Assembly (NCBI GenBank): GCA_964502145.1
Contig: CAZCVI010000036.1
Coordinates: 1-64,000 of the forward strand
Direction of reading: 5' to 3'
Source: CAZCVI01 sp964502145
GTDB taxonomy: Bacteria > Acidobacteriota > Aminicenantia > UBA2199
DNA: 64,000 bases
Part shown: positions 1 through 7,872 of the stretch, piece by piece
Layout of the letters: each line of letters begins with the position of its first letter
Numbering within the stretch: position 1 is the first letter of the stretch
Translations under genes and position numbers: made by a program
The notes under the pieces: generated by a model
Told to the model about the DNA's origin: nothing
What the model saw: the letters and a program-made list of their open reading frames with translations, nothing else
Database searches by the model: none

Positions 1-139
1 ATCATTTTTCCAGACCACTTTGCCTCTTTGCCACCCAATTTCATCATTTTTCCAGTCTACTTTGCCTCTTTGAATTGATACGCCATCTTTTTCTTTTTCA
101 ATCCATGTCTTTGACCAGCAGTTTTGCCATAAAAAAATC
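1..139. repeat. Right end of a 42-bp tandem array plus conserved flank
   Basis: The first 75 bases are the last copies of the 42-bp repeat seen in full at 4851-5240. The next ~65 bases (from about 72, through 'gatacgccatc' and 'aatccatgtctttga' to 'ttgccat') match the DNA right of that array at 5240-5300. The same flank after the same array at two places shows a dispersed composite element, not chance low complexity. Its left part lies outside the window. Confidence 0.8.
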
Positions 140-333
140 GAGCAGTACCTTTTTTTTTCAACAAAATAGCGACAATTTGTTTAATTCACGGGATTATTCT
201 ACCAATCCATTGTTCCGATTTTTCGCTGGTTCCATTTTTTATATGAAAGTATAATTATCGAACCACCAAAGTTGACAAATGATTGAAATCATAGTATATT
301 ATGAACGGTAGAAAAAGACACCGAGGCATTTAT

Positions 334-520
334 ATGGATACGATTGAATTTGAGTCCCCAAAAGGTAAGGATATGTTAACGCTAAATCAAAAACCTTCCC
401 AAAAAAGAAAAAGGAAAACGAATCCCTGGTTCCGCTAAAGGTAAAATCTTCCTGTCCGATGACTTTGAATTACCTCTGGATGATGAAACTATAAAGCTAT
501 TCTACCAATGCAATATATGA
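334..520 (+). pseudogene. Frameshifted remnant of a DUF2281-type antitoxin
   Basis: An ATG at 334 with GAGG seven bases upstream opens a frame of 34 codons that stops just after a lysine/arginine-rich stretch. In the frame shifted by one base the sequence reads PGSAKGKIFLSDDFELPLDD and runs to a stop at 520. This PGSAKG-x(4)-SDDFdxPLdd tail is the hallmark C-terminus of DUF2281 antitoxins, which sit before PIN-type toxins. The shift lies in or near the A-rich run (about 398-420), a typical slippage site. No PIN toxin follows. I read it as a decayed antitoxin; a sequencing error in the homopolymer is the alternative. Confidence 0.6.
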
Positions 521-665
521 AGTAAATACCTTCTAACCTCTGCCTCCGGCGGCTCTCCGATTTTAGTGGGCAATTTTAGGGGGCAGGCTGGTTTTTCTTC
601 CTTGGGGAAAATGAAAATATAAAGCCAAGTTGACAAAAATCCGCTAAGATACTATACTGTCATCG

Positions 666-869
666 GTGAATAACATGATCAGCGAAATGAAAGGTAAAAA
701 AATTTTGGTCGGGTTTGACATTGGCGAGTATAACCCGGAAATTATTGATTTTCTAACACTCTTGGATATCACGTCCAAAAGCAAGGCCACAGATGAAGAC
801 ATTCATGTCCTCTCTGAGGATATTAATAAGCACTGGTGGCAAGAAAATAAAGAGAGATTCTTGGTTTGA
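666..869 (+). CDS. Small acidic hypothetical protein
   Basis: A 67-residue frame starting at GTG 666, with an in-frame ATG at 675. Neither start has a clear ribosome binding site. The product is acidic and ends NKHWWQENKERFLV; no family is recognised. It lies between a DUF2281-like remnant and a minus-strand XRE-type fragment, so it could be another part of a toxin-antitoxin region, but nothing in the sequence proves this. It converges with the XRE gene, 6 bp apart. Coding status is uncertain. Confidence 0.35.
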   Translation: MNNMISEMKGKKILVGFDIGEYNPEIIDFLTLLDITSKSKATDEDIHVLSEDINKHWWQENKERFLV

Positions 870-875
870 CTCTCA

Positions 876-1157
876 CTAAAAGATTTCCTCAGTATCCGAA
901 TCAAAGTTTTCCTCGGTATCCGAATACAAGTCTTCTTGGGGAATGCAGGGAAAGAAGAAAACAGCCACTGGTCTTTTGTAGAGTTCATAGGCCATTTTCT
1001 CAAGAGTGAGGTATGTTGGCGCGGATTGTCCGGATTCCCATTCTTTAATTGTTTCTACAGGCTTTCTCAACTTTTTGGCGACATTGCTTTCAGTTAACCC
1101 CTTGGAGGTTCTGGCCCATTTTAAGACTTGGGGATTGACTGGTATTTTTTCTTTCAT
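876..1157 (-). CDS. XRE-family HTH protein, truncated ImmA/IrrE-type antitoxin
   Basis: About 93 residues from the ATG at 1157 (GTGAG upstream); an upstream in-frame start at 1172 would add five. Residues ~5-60 form an XRE helix-turn-helix. The phrases PVNPQVLKWAR, 'WESGQSAPTYLTLEKMA' and 'YKRPVAVFFFP' are typical of the N-terminal domain of COG2856 proteins, in which an XRE domain precedes an ImmA/IrrE metallopeptidase (usually about 350-400 residues in all). Here the protein ends soon after that landmark, with a short duplicated acidic tail (SDTEENF, SDTEEIF), so the peptidase part is missing. It is probably a relic or a stand-alone DNA-binding antitoxin. No partner toxin is adjacent. Confidence 0.65.
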   Translation of the reverse strand: MKEKIPVNPQVLKWARTSKGLTESNVAKKLRKPVETIKEWESGQSAPTYLTLEKMAYELYKRPVAVFFFPCIPQEDLYSDTEENFDSDTEEIF

Positions 1158-1330
1158 ATGCTCACGCTGCAATACTTTCTCTTGATCATCCTATTTAGGA
1201 TTTGCTCCTTCATAACGAGAGTATATAAAAAAGGAGGTTCAAAGTCAAGCATTTTAGGCTGCGATTCAGGGGGGCAATGTTTTTTGTCTGTTAGGCTGTT
1301 TCGATATTTAGAAGAGAAGGTCGAGTCCGT

Positions 1331-1461
1331 GTCTGAACCGTGATGCGTCGGATTATTATGATTTTCACGATTTCTTGATTGAAGGGATATGGAGAATGAG
1401 GCACAATCTTTCCTTTTGAATATCCTGGTCATCCATTAATCTCATGAATCACGGTTCAGAC
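1331..1461. repeat. Inverted repeat with GTCTGAACCGTGAT ends
   Basis: Arms at 1331-1355 and 1437-1461 are inverted copies matching at about 20 of 25 positions, with the outer 14 bases (GTCTGAACCGTGAT) identical. The right half (1395-1461) recurs at 4759-4825. It fills most of the 1158-1478 gap beyond the end of the FlgO-like operon. No gene is supported there; open frames on both strands come from the repeat. Confidence 0.7.
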
Positions 1462-1478
1462 AGTATTTAGGAAGATAA

Positions 1479-2426
1479 CTATTTTGAAAATTGAACATTT
1501 CGTAATTGAATGGTGAAATCCCTGTCACTACGCCAAAATATTTCAATTACTTTTATAAATTCAGCCTCTTCAGAAATCTTGTTAAATGAAATACTGGCTT
1601 TTACAGGGACACCTGTAACTAAATTACTATCAGCCCAATAAGTACTTGAATCTTTTCCAATTTGGACCAAATCCGCATTACACTCGTTCCCTGCATTATC
1701 AAATATTCTAGAGTTAGTTGTCCCAAAAGTTAAAGACCGATCTTGTTTATTATTGGTAATTATGAAATAAAAAGTTACTGTACTACCAGATCGTTGGCAT
1801 TTTTGCAATGCGAATGTAAATCCATTCGATTCAATCTCCTGCACTGCTTGCAATGGTGGAGTCGATGTGGTCGATTTTTGCGAAGTCGCACCACTACCCA
1901 CCCCCTGTATCCCACTTCCAAGAAGTGTTTTTATCGCCTCGGTCGCGGGAATATTACTTGAATTTGCCCCGATCAATTTGGCGGTTTTGGCATCCAAAAT
2001 TTTCACCGAAAGCCTAACCGTGTCGCCAAAAGGAGTAATAGAACCAGTCACCAATGCATCTACCCCAGCGATCTGTCCTAATTTTTGAGCTGTGGCAGGG
2101 TCAATCAGTCCGGTTGATGAAAGTTTATGCTCTTTGATTAGGACTTGAAGATGAGTACGATCTACAATTTCAAACCCCTGCCCAGTTCCCAATAGTGCCA
2201 CTGCAAATTCCTCGGCGATAAATCTGCCCAGTTCAGTTACATTGCCCTGCAAATCGGTAAAATCTACCACAGCAATACGCGATTTCCCTGCTTTGGTTAT
2301 GTTTTCAGCCAAAGCTGCAGACAACTCGCGAACCTCTTTCTCATACGCCAATGAAATACTCGACTGCATGAATACGATAAAGAGTATTCCTATACAGAAT
2401 ACTTTACCTAATTTTTTATTCGTCAT
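1479..2426 (-). CDS. Secreted FlgO/CsgG-like outer-membrane protein (copy 1)
   Basis: A 315-residue protein with an N-terminal signal peptide (basic residues, then a hydrophobic core ending near 'SLAYE'). Residues ~30-165 form a FlgO/CsgG-like domain: 'RIAVVDFTDLQGNVTELGRF', EEFAVALL, 'FEIVDRTHLQVLIKEHKLS', 'GLIDPATAQKLGQIAGVDAL' and VTGSITPFGD. This family usually acts at the outer membrane; the FlgO name comes from a flagellar role in Vibrio, but no flagellar genes are here. The C-terminal half (after a Ser/Thr/Gly linker) is a separate beta-rich region with little similarity to copy 2. It is the last gene of a three-gene minus-strand set, 32 bp after its paralogue. The precise role is unknown. 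Confidence 0.8.
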   Translation of the reverse strand: MTNKKLGKVFCIGILFIVFMQSSISLAYEKEVRELSAALAENITKAGKSRIAVVDFTDLQGNVTELGRFIAEEFAVALLGTGQGFEIVDRTHLQVLIKEHKLSSTGLIDPATAQKLGQIAGVDALVTGSITPFGDTVRLSVKILDAKTAKLIGANSSNIPATEAIKTLLGSGIQGVGSGATSQKSTTSTPPLQAVQEIESNGFTFALQKCQRSGSTVTFYFIITNNKQDRSLTFGTTNSRIFDNAGNECNADLVQIGKDSSTYWADSNLVTGVPVKASISFNKISEEAEFIKVIEIFWRSDRDFTIQLRNVQFSK

Positions 2427-2458
2427 TCGTTCCTCCTTTTTTGATGGTAAGCTATTGA

Positions 2459-3412
2459 TTATTTAATAATTGGAATATTCCGCACAGAAACCATGTTTTT
2501 GAAACTATTTATGCCGATTATTAGTGTGAGATGGGTGGCTTCTGGCTTTACTTCTTTTGCAATAAAAAATACATTAACAAAGAGCTTGGGAAGAAAAATT
2601 TCCGATAATCCAAAGGAACTTTCTCTCGCACCGATCCTAACAGAAATTGCATGTTTGTTTCCAAAGTTATCAACCATACTAGATCGTTCAGGGGAACAAT
2701 TTAAAATTATTTCTTTATCTGAACCGCCATTGTTCATAATATAAATATTGCATATAGTATCATTGCCTTTTCTGACACAGACTCCTGGCTTAAATATAAA
2801 CCCCTCTGCCTCTACAATTTTTCCACTTGAACTCGGATCCGCCAAGGTAATATTACCGGTATCTGCTTGTGAACCTTTACCGATACCTCTTTCAAGTAGT
2901 TCTTCTATGGCTTTGGTTTTGGGAATGTTGGCGGTTACGGCTCCGATTAATTGAGCGGTAGGAATCTCCAAGATTTTAACAGTAATTCTGACACTGTCAC
3001 CAAAAGCCGTGATGGAACCAGTCACCAATGTGTCAACACCGACGATTTTTCCCAATTTTTGAGCTGTAGCAGGGTCAATCAAGCCAGTAGCCGAAAGTTT
3101 ATGCTCTTTTATCATGGATTGAAGATGAGTACGATCAATAATTTCAAACCCCTTCTTTTTTTCTAAAAGCGCCACGGCAAATTCCTCGGCGAAAAATCTG
3201 CCCAGTTCAGTCACATTGCCCTGCAAATCGGTAAAATCTACTACAGCGACGCGTGTCTTCGCTGCTTTGGTTATGTTTTCCGCCAATTTTATCGACAACT
3301 CGCGAATTTCGTTTTCGTACCCCCAAGTCATACTTGGTTGAAATAATAGAAAATAAAGTATCCCTATGCAGAACCAATGCAGATTAACTGTGCTCAATCT
3401 TTTATGCGTCAT
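2459..3412 (-). CDS. Secreted FlgO/CsgG-like outer-membrane protein (copy 2)
   Basis: A 317-residue paralogue of the gene at 1479-2426. It has a signal peptide and the same N-terminal domain (VAVVDFTDLQGNVTELGRFF, 'FEIIDRTHLQSMIKEHKLS', 'GLIDPATAQKLGKIVGVDTL', VTGSITAFGDSV). Identity is high through residue ~175 and then falls away; the C-terminal half, containing 'CVRKGNDTICNIYIMNNGG', is different. The pair is a tandem duplication whose C-terminal modules have diverged or been swapped. It sits 48 bp after the membrane-anchored gene at 3461-4177, so one transcript is likely. An envelope-linked function is inferred from the fold family and signal peptide only. Confidence 0.8.
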   Translation of the reverse strand: MTHKRLSTVNLHWFCIGILYFLLFQPSMTWGYENEIRELSIKLAENITKAAKTRVAVVDFTDLQGNVTELGRFFAEEFAVALLEKKKGFEIIDRTHLQSMIKEHKLSATGLIDPATAQKLGKIVGVDTLVTGSITAFGDSVRITVKILEIPTAQLIGAVTANIPKTKAIEELLERGIGKGSQADTGNITLADPSSSGKIVEAEGFIFKPGVCVRKGNDTICNIYIMNNGGSDKEIILNCSPERSSMVDNFGNKHAISVRIGARESSFGLSEIFLPKLFVNVFFIAKEVKPEATHLTLIIGINSFKNMVSVRNIPIIK

Positions 3413-3460
3413 ACGTTTCTCCTGTTTGTTTATGGTGATGTTCCGTGATATATGGGAAAA

Positions 3461-4177
3461 TTAGTTCCCAAGACGATCAATGATCTTTGGTATTTGAGTT
3501 TCAAACTCCCTTAAAATGTTTTCCTCTGCAATTTTACTGGCATCGGCATTGGAAAATCCTGCGCCTTTCTGAGAAAATGAAACACTCTGTTCTACTGCCC
3601 CTGTTTGGGATGATACCACGTGCAATTCAAGCGTCATTGAAGCGGTGATAAGATTTGAAAGGTCTGTATTTTGCATATAGGTCACAGTCTTTTTTCCAAG
3701 TATGCCGGTTTTAAAATGTCTGGGTAACTGAGTTAAAGCAATTTGCCGGGAACCGCCATTAAAGAGACCTGAGAACCCACCACCAATCAAAAACGAATTG
3801 TTAAATACCGATGGTTTTGTTATCGTAATCCCTTTTTGCTGGAGTGCCTCTGCAATCGTACTGCTGAGGGTCCAATCAATGACCTTTTCATTCTCTACAA
3901 TCAATACCGCCGTGGCGTGGGAGAGTGGGATGGATTTTTTTAATTTTTCCAAATCAGATTTGGATTGTGCTTTGGGTGGAATCGGGTCATGAAGTTTTGT
4001 ATCTCCTGGGGATATCTGTGGCGGATTCTTTGCTGGTCCTCCAGATGAAGTCTGTTTTGGTCCTGGAATAAACATCAAAAGTAGCGATATTATTGACGCC
4101 GCAACGCCAAGATTCACCCATACGAAATTAATGCCAGATAACCATCTTTTCTTTGGATTATTAGACTCTGCTTTCAT
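3461..4177 (-). CDS. Single-pass membrane-anchored hypothetical protein
   Basis: A 238-residue protein with one transmembrane helix near residues 18-38 (after 'KKRWLSGINFVW'), a Pro/Gly-rich linker to ~residue 70, and a C-terminal domain with alternating beta strands and helices ('TAVLIVENEKVIDWTLSSTI', 'GGGFSGLFNGGS', 'LELHVVSSQTGAVEQSVSFS'). That part resembles CsgG/FlgO-like periplasmic domains in layout, but I do not recognise a family. It is the first gene of the set with the two FlgO-like proteins, so a shared envelope role is plausible. Confidence 0.6.
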   Translation of the reverse strand: MKAESNNPKKRWLSGINFVWVNLGVAASIISLLLMFIPGPKQTSSGGPAKNPPQISPGDTKLHDPIPPKAQSKSDLEKLKKSIPLSHATAVLIVENEKVIDWTLSSTIAEALQQKGITITKPSVFNNSFLIGGGFSGLFNGGSRQIALTQLPRHFKTGILGKKTVTYMQNTDLSNLITASMTLELHVVSSQTGAVEQSVSFSQKGAGFSNADASKIAEENILREFETQIPKIIDRLGN

Positions 4178-4758
4178 TCATGCACCAAACGATGACTTTT
4201 TCAAGCTGCCGCCGCTGAGAATTGAAGATTTCCTGTTTCCATCACTCTGCCATGCCAACATGTTTTTTCTCCATCCAATTTACGCTGGTTTTACCAGCAA
4301 TAAGACATTGTCCCACATCCTGAAGGAAAATTCAACTGCAATCTGAAAAAAAATATTTTTCTCAGTCGACGTAGTAGGGGGCAGGCTGGTAAATTTTCTC
4401 AGCTTTTAGAAAGAACAGCGAGGATTGAGAAATAACTGAAGAAGTAAGCGCAAAAAAAAGGCAGTCCGGTGAGGGTTGCCCTTTTTATTTTGTCATATTT
4501 TTCGTCGTGTTGCTGACGTCAGCATAACGATCAAATGGTTTACACTAAACATCATGAGCAATTTTATCCATTCCGTTGTTTTATTGTTCTGAATGAATGC
4601 GTCTATAACATTCACCAGAATGTAATGCAAGCATCGTGCTTGCGTTTTTGCTTTTCCGCTTATTAATGCGCCAGGATGGCGCGTCTACGTTAAAAATTAC
4701 CCGCAGGGCACCAATAATCTTTTTCCCCACCCACCTATTTTCATAGCAATATGCAGGA
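4178..4758. other. Gene-free spacer with small hairpins
   Basis: No supported gene. It contains a 'gggggcaggctggt' motif (4377-4391) that also occurs at 575-590. There is a candidate hairpin between an A-run and a T-run at 4452-4486 (GGCA/TGCC stem). Two short palindromes lie at about 4629-4645 (AAGCA...TGCTT) and 4668-4682 (GCGCCA...TGGCGC); the second recurs as a terminator stem at 45945-45966. The spacer presumably holds the promoter of the minus-strand gene ending at 3461, but I cannot place it. Confidence 0.5.
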
Positions 4759-4825
4759 AATAAGGCACAATTTATCCTTTTTAATATCCTGGTCATCCTT
4801 TAATCCCACGCATCACGGTTCAGAC
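4759..4825. repeat. 67-bp dispersed repeat ending in inverted GTCTGAACCGTGAT
   Basis: Matches 1395-1461 with only scattered differences and no gaps ('aaggcacaat', 'aatatcctggtcatcc', then 'atcacggttcagac'). Unlike the first location there is no inverted partner, and it lies immediately left of the 42-bp array. The AGGATGACCAGGATA-like core resembles a degenerate ~11-12 bp periodic intergenic motif that I recall from several bacterial phyla. Confidence 0.7.
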
Positions 4826-4850
4826 ACCATGTTTGACGTTTTTTTTTCTT

Positions 4851-5300
4851 ATTTTACCTCTTTGCCACCCAATTTCATCATTTTTCCAGACCATTTTGCC
4901 TCTTTTCCACCCGGACTCATCATTTTTCCAGTCTATTTTGCCTCTTTGCCACCCAGTGTCATCATTTTTCCAGACCATTTTGCCTCTTTGCCACCCAGTG
5001 TCATCATTTTTCCAGACCATTTTGCCTCTTTGCCACCCAATTTCATCATTTTTCCAGTCTATTCTGCCTCTTTGCCACCCAATTTCATCGTTTTTCCAGG
5101 CTACTTTGCCTTTTTGCCACCCAATTTCATCATTTTTCCAGCCTATTTTGCCTCTTTGCCACCCAATTTCATCATTTTTCCAGGTTACTTTGCCTTTTTG
5201 CCACCCAATTTCATCATTTTTCCAGTCTATTTTGCCTCTTTAAATTGATACGCCATCCTTTTATTTTTCAATCCATGTCTTTGATCTGCGGAATTGCCAT
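4851..5300. repeat. 42-bp tandem array (9 units) with conserved right flank
   Basis: Nine head-to-tail 42-bp units run to about 5240, each close to 'tttgccacccaatttcatca' followed by 'tttttccagtctactttgcc' and 'tc'. Each unit splits into two related 21-bp halves that share TTT-x-CCA-xx-C. Because 42 is divisible by 3, several frames on both strands stay open (plus strand FASLPPNFIIFPVY repeats, minus strand GWQRGKMVWKNDD repeats). None has a ribosome binding site or unique sequence, so I treat it as non-coding. The right flank to 5300 matches 72-139. Confidence 0.85.
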
Positions 5301-5362
5301 TAAAAATTCACGAACGGCCTTTTTTTTAAATCATTCTACCATTAAAATAATAAGTATTACCA

Positions 5363-6781
5363 TTACTTATGAAACAACACTCTTAATTCCTCAGGCCGCA
5401 ACACCAACTGCTTAAAAAACGCCCGCTTAATCTTCAACAACCCCTCCTCACCCGCACTGGGCCACAAATAAAACCGATCCGGAACTTTATACCGCGGCAA
5501 CTTCTTCCCCAACCACTCCAAAACCTCCTCCCGTACCAATAATCGTTCACGTTCATTCGTCATCTTCAAAAAAGCGACAGGTCGAAAGCCATACTCCTTT
5601 TCCACCACCGGCACGACTACAGCCTGACTTATCCCATCAATCTGACTCAATACGTGTTCAATCTCCTCGGGCATAATATTCTCCCCACCCGAAATAAACA
5701 CGTTGTCCTTCCGCCCTAATACATACAAATAGCCATCAGCATCGATCTCCCCCAAATCACCCGTCGCAAACCACCCCCGCTGATCAAACGGCTGCACTAA
5801 GTCCAACCCTTCCACATACCCCCTAAACCGCGTCCGCCCAGTAACTAAAATCTCACCCATCTCATCTATTTTAATACGCCGATACGCCAACCGCCGCCCG
5901 GAAGTAACCAACTGCGCCAACGTCGCACCAGCAGGCGTGGTGGTCACCTGCGACGACATCTCACTCATGCCATAACTGGTATGAATGGGTAACCTAAATT
6001 CCAATGCACCACGAAGGAAACTCTCAGAGAACGCACTACCCCCCAATAACATGGCTTTTAAGGTGCTAAACTTCTTCTGCTCGCGACTACTCTCCAATAA
6101 CCGATACAACTGCGTCGATACCAACGACACATGGGTAATCCCATGCCTGGGAACCGACTCTTCCAACGGTTCACCCGGTGCCGGAATGACCAACGTGGTC
6201 CCAGCCAGAAAAGTACGAAACAATATGCCCAATCCACCCACATGAAACAACGGTAACGTTAATAACCAGCGATCACCGGATTTTAAAGGGATGTTCCGGT
6301 TAGAACCCAACGCATTGTAATAATGATTGGCATAACAATGCAACACGCTTTTTTCCACTCCCGTACTGCCGGACGTTTGGATAATAGTGGCATCGTTCTC
6401 CAAGTGAATAATCGACGGAACAGCAGAACAGAACCAATTCGAGTTGAAAAAAACCTCTTCACAGGATAAAGTAGTATGCACTTTTAATTTTTCTTCAATG
6501 ACCGTCTGAACCGTGGCGGGCAAACGAAAATTCAAGGGCACAGCAATGGCCCCAATGCGCCACAATGCGGCCAATACGGTAATTAACGGCAAGGAATTCA
6601 CACTGCTCAACCCCACCCGCATACCCACAGTTAAACCCGACTCGCGCAAGGTTTTTTCCACCGCAGTAATCTTGTTGTCCAAAAATTCATAGGAATAAGT
6701 GCCGGTAGATGTTAAAACAGCGGCGTTGGCAGGGGTTTTTTGCGCCCAGTAGTGAATCGGGCAGGGGATAGTGGTGCGCAT
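5363..6781 (-). CDS. menE: o-Succinylbenzoate--CoA ligase MenE
   Basis: A 472-residue ANL-superfamily adenylating enzyme. It activates o-succinylbenzoate with ATP and CoA for menaquinone synthesis in the cytoplasm. The ATP-binding P-loop is 'TIIQTSGSTGVEKSV' (~residue 130-145). Later motifs are YGMSEM, ATGDLGEID (near 345) and the hinge/C-terminal region 'GRKDNVFISGGENIMPEEIE'. The catalytic-lysine region near 'LPRYKVPDRFYLW' is present. Length fits bacterial MenE. It is the last gene of the minus-strand men operon, 12 bp after menC, and context makes OSB far more likely than another acyl substrate. Confidence 0.93.
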   Translation of the reverse strand: MRTTIPCPIHYWAQKTPANAAVLTSTGTYSYEFLDNKITAVEKTLRESGLTVGMRVGLSSVNSLPLITVLAALWRIGAIAVPLNFRLPATVQTVIEEKLKVHTTLSCEEVFFNSNWFCSAVPSIIHLENDATIIQTSGSTGVEKSVLHCYANHYYNALGSNRNIPLKSGDRWLLTLPLFHVGGLGILFRTFLAGTTLVIPAPGEPLEESVPRHGITHVSLVSTQLYRLLESSREQKKFSTLKAMLLGGSAFSESFLRGALEFRLPIHTSYGMSEMSSQVTTTPAGATLAQLVTSGRRLAYRRIKIDEMGEILVTGRTRFRGYVEGLDLVQPFDQRGWFATGDLGEIDADGYLYVLGRKDNVFISGGENIMPEEIEHVLSQIDGISQAVVVPVVEKEYGFRPVAFLKMTNERERLLVREEVLEWLGKKLPRYKVPDRFYLWPSAGEEGLLKIKRAFFKQLVLRPEELRVLFHK

Positions 6782-6793
6782 CGTTTATTCTTC

Positions 6794-7861
6794 TTATGGA
6801 ATGGCCGTTAAAAAATCGGTGCGCCAAGCGTCAGAGTCGCTTGATCCGTGGTTTTGCAAGCCATGAATCGCCCCGTGCGCAATCGTCAAGGGATGAACAA
6901 ACAAATCCTGCGCGAAATATTTCATGGTATCCAAACCAGACGCACTATCCGCAAAATTGATGGCGGCGGCTATATGCACCAACTGGGCAAACCCTGGGCC
7001 AGCTTCAAAACAAGCACTAATCACCGGTTTCAAACCACTCTGCCGCGCTATTTCAATAAATTTGCAGGTACGACGAATCCCACCGAGTCTCGTGGGCTTT
7101 AATATCAGTGCCACCACTCCCTGGGGAAAGATGGGTGACTGCTGAGTCATATGAATCAGACTTTCATCCAATGCGACGGGTAAACCAGTGGCACGATAGA
7201 AATCTTGGAATTGGGCGCTATCTTGGCAGGGTTCCTCGATGTACTCGATGGCTGTGCCCTGTATGCCCAAACCAAAAGTGATGGCACTCTTCAAATCCCA
7301 CAAACGATTGGCATCCAAACGCAATTTTATGTGCGCGGGCAGCAAGGCAGAGACTTTTTTTATCATGCTTATCTCTGCGGCTAAGGATTGCCGCGCCACT
7401 TTTATTTTAATGGTAGTAAACCCCTTGGCCAACAACTCGGCCACCTGCGCTTCGGGTTTCTGGGGGTCGGGGAAAAATAAACCGTTGACGGTTACCTGTT
7501 TTAGCGGACAGGCGGGTTTTTCGATGTTAAAAAAAGCGGTTTCCATGCCAAATACGACAGAAGGATAAAATGCGCGACAATGGGAGGGGAACTGGGCTAA
7601 ACTCATCCGCTTGCCCGTTAATTGCCGGGCCAGTTGGTGCAGTTGCAGCAGTGCCTTGGCCAGTGTTTCCTGGCTGTAGCCGGGTAACGGGGCTGTTTCA
7701 CCATACCCACGATTGCCCGCCGTATCGGTAACCTCGATAATTAAGCCATGGCGGTGCGTCAAGCGCTGAGTCCCCACCACCAAGGGCGTTTTAAAGGGCA
7801 ATACATACTGGAACAGTTTTACACTGGCAATAGTGAAGGCATTGGGTTCTGAATTGGTCAT
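6794..7861 (-). CDS. menC: o-Succinylbenzoate synthase MenC
   Basis: A 355-residue enolase-superfamily enzyme that dehydrates SHCHC to o-succinylbenzoate. Visible are the K-x-K base (TIKIKVAR), the metal ligands in LRLDANRLW and 'YIEEPCQD', and a further acidic site in VALDES. The ATG at 7861 is chosen because AGGAG lies nine bases upstream and this avoids overlap with menA; an in-frame start at 7891 would add ten residues inside menA. Members of this family can also be N-acylamino acid racemases, but the men neighbours settle the role. Confidence 0.92.
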   Translation of the reverse strand: MTNSEPNAFTIASVKLFQYVLPFKTPLVVGTQRLTHRHGLIIEVTDTAGNRGYGETAPLPGYSQETLAKALLQLHQLARQLTGKRMSLAQFPSHCRAFYPSVVFGMETAFFNIEKPACPLKQVTVNGLFFPDPQKPEAQVAELLAKGFTTIKIKVARQSLAAEISMIKKVSALLPAHIKLRLDANRLWDLKSAITFGLGIQGTAIEYIEEPCQDSAQFQDFYRATGLPVALDESLIHMTQQSPIFPQGVVALILKPTRLGGIRRTCKFIEIARQSGLKPVISACFEAGPGFAQLVHIAAAINFADSASGLDTMKYFAQDLFVHPLTIAHGAIHGLQNHGSSDSDAWRTDFLTAIP

Positions 7862-7872
7862 AGGAATCACTC

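Noticed and set aside
1154..1432. 92-residue minus-strand frame starting MTRIFKRKD, with a similar one at 4581-4796
   Set aside because: Both begin in the GTCTGAACC/AGGATGACC dispersed repeat and share only that part; the rest is unrelated and unlike protein.
4851..5240. CRISPR array
   Set aside because: The repeats are contiguous 42-bp units with no unique spacers of 25-40 bp. The nearby 9-bp-unit palindromes also lack spacers of CRISPR size. The lone cas6 is 55 kb away.
4751..5248. 165-residue plus-strand reading frame with FASLPPNFIIFPVY repeats, and overlapping frames including minus-strand GWQRGK repeats
   Set aside because: Open frames on several phases follow from a 42-bp repeat lacking stop triplets. 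No ribosome binding site or unique coding sequence, and the flank of the array is conserved as DNA at another site.
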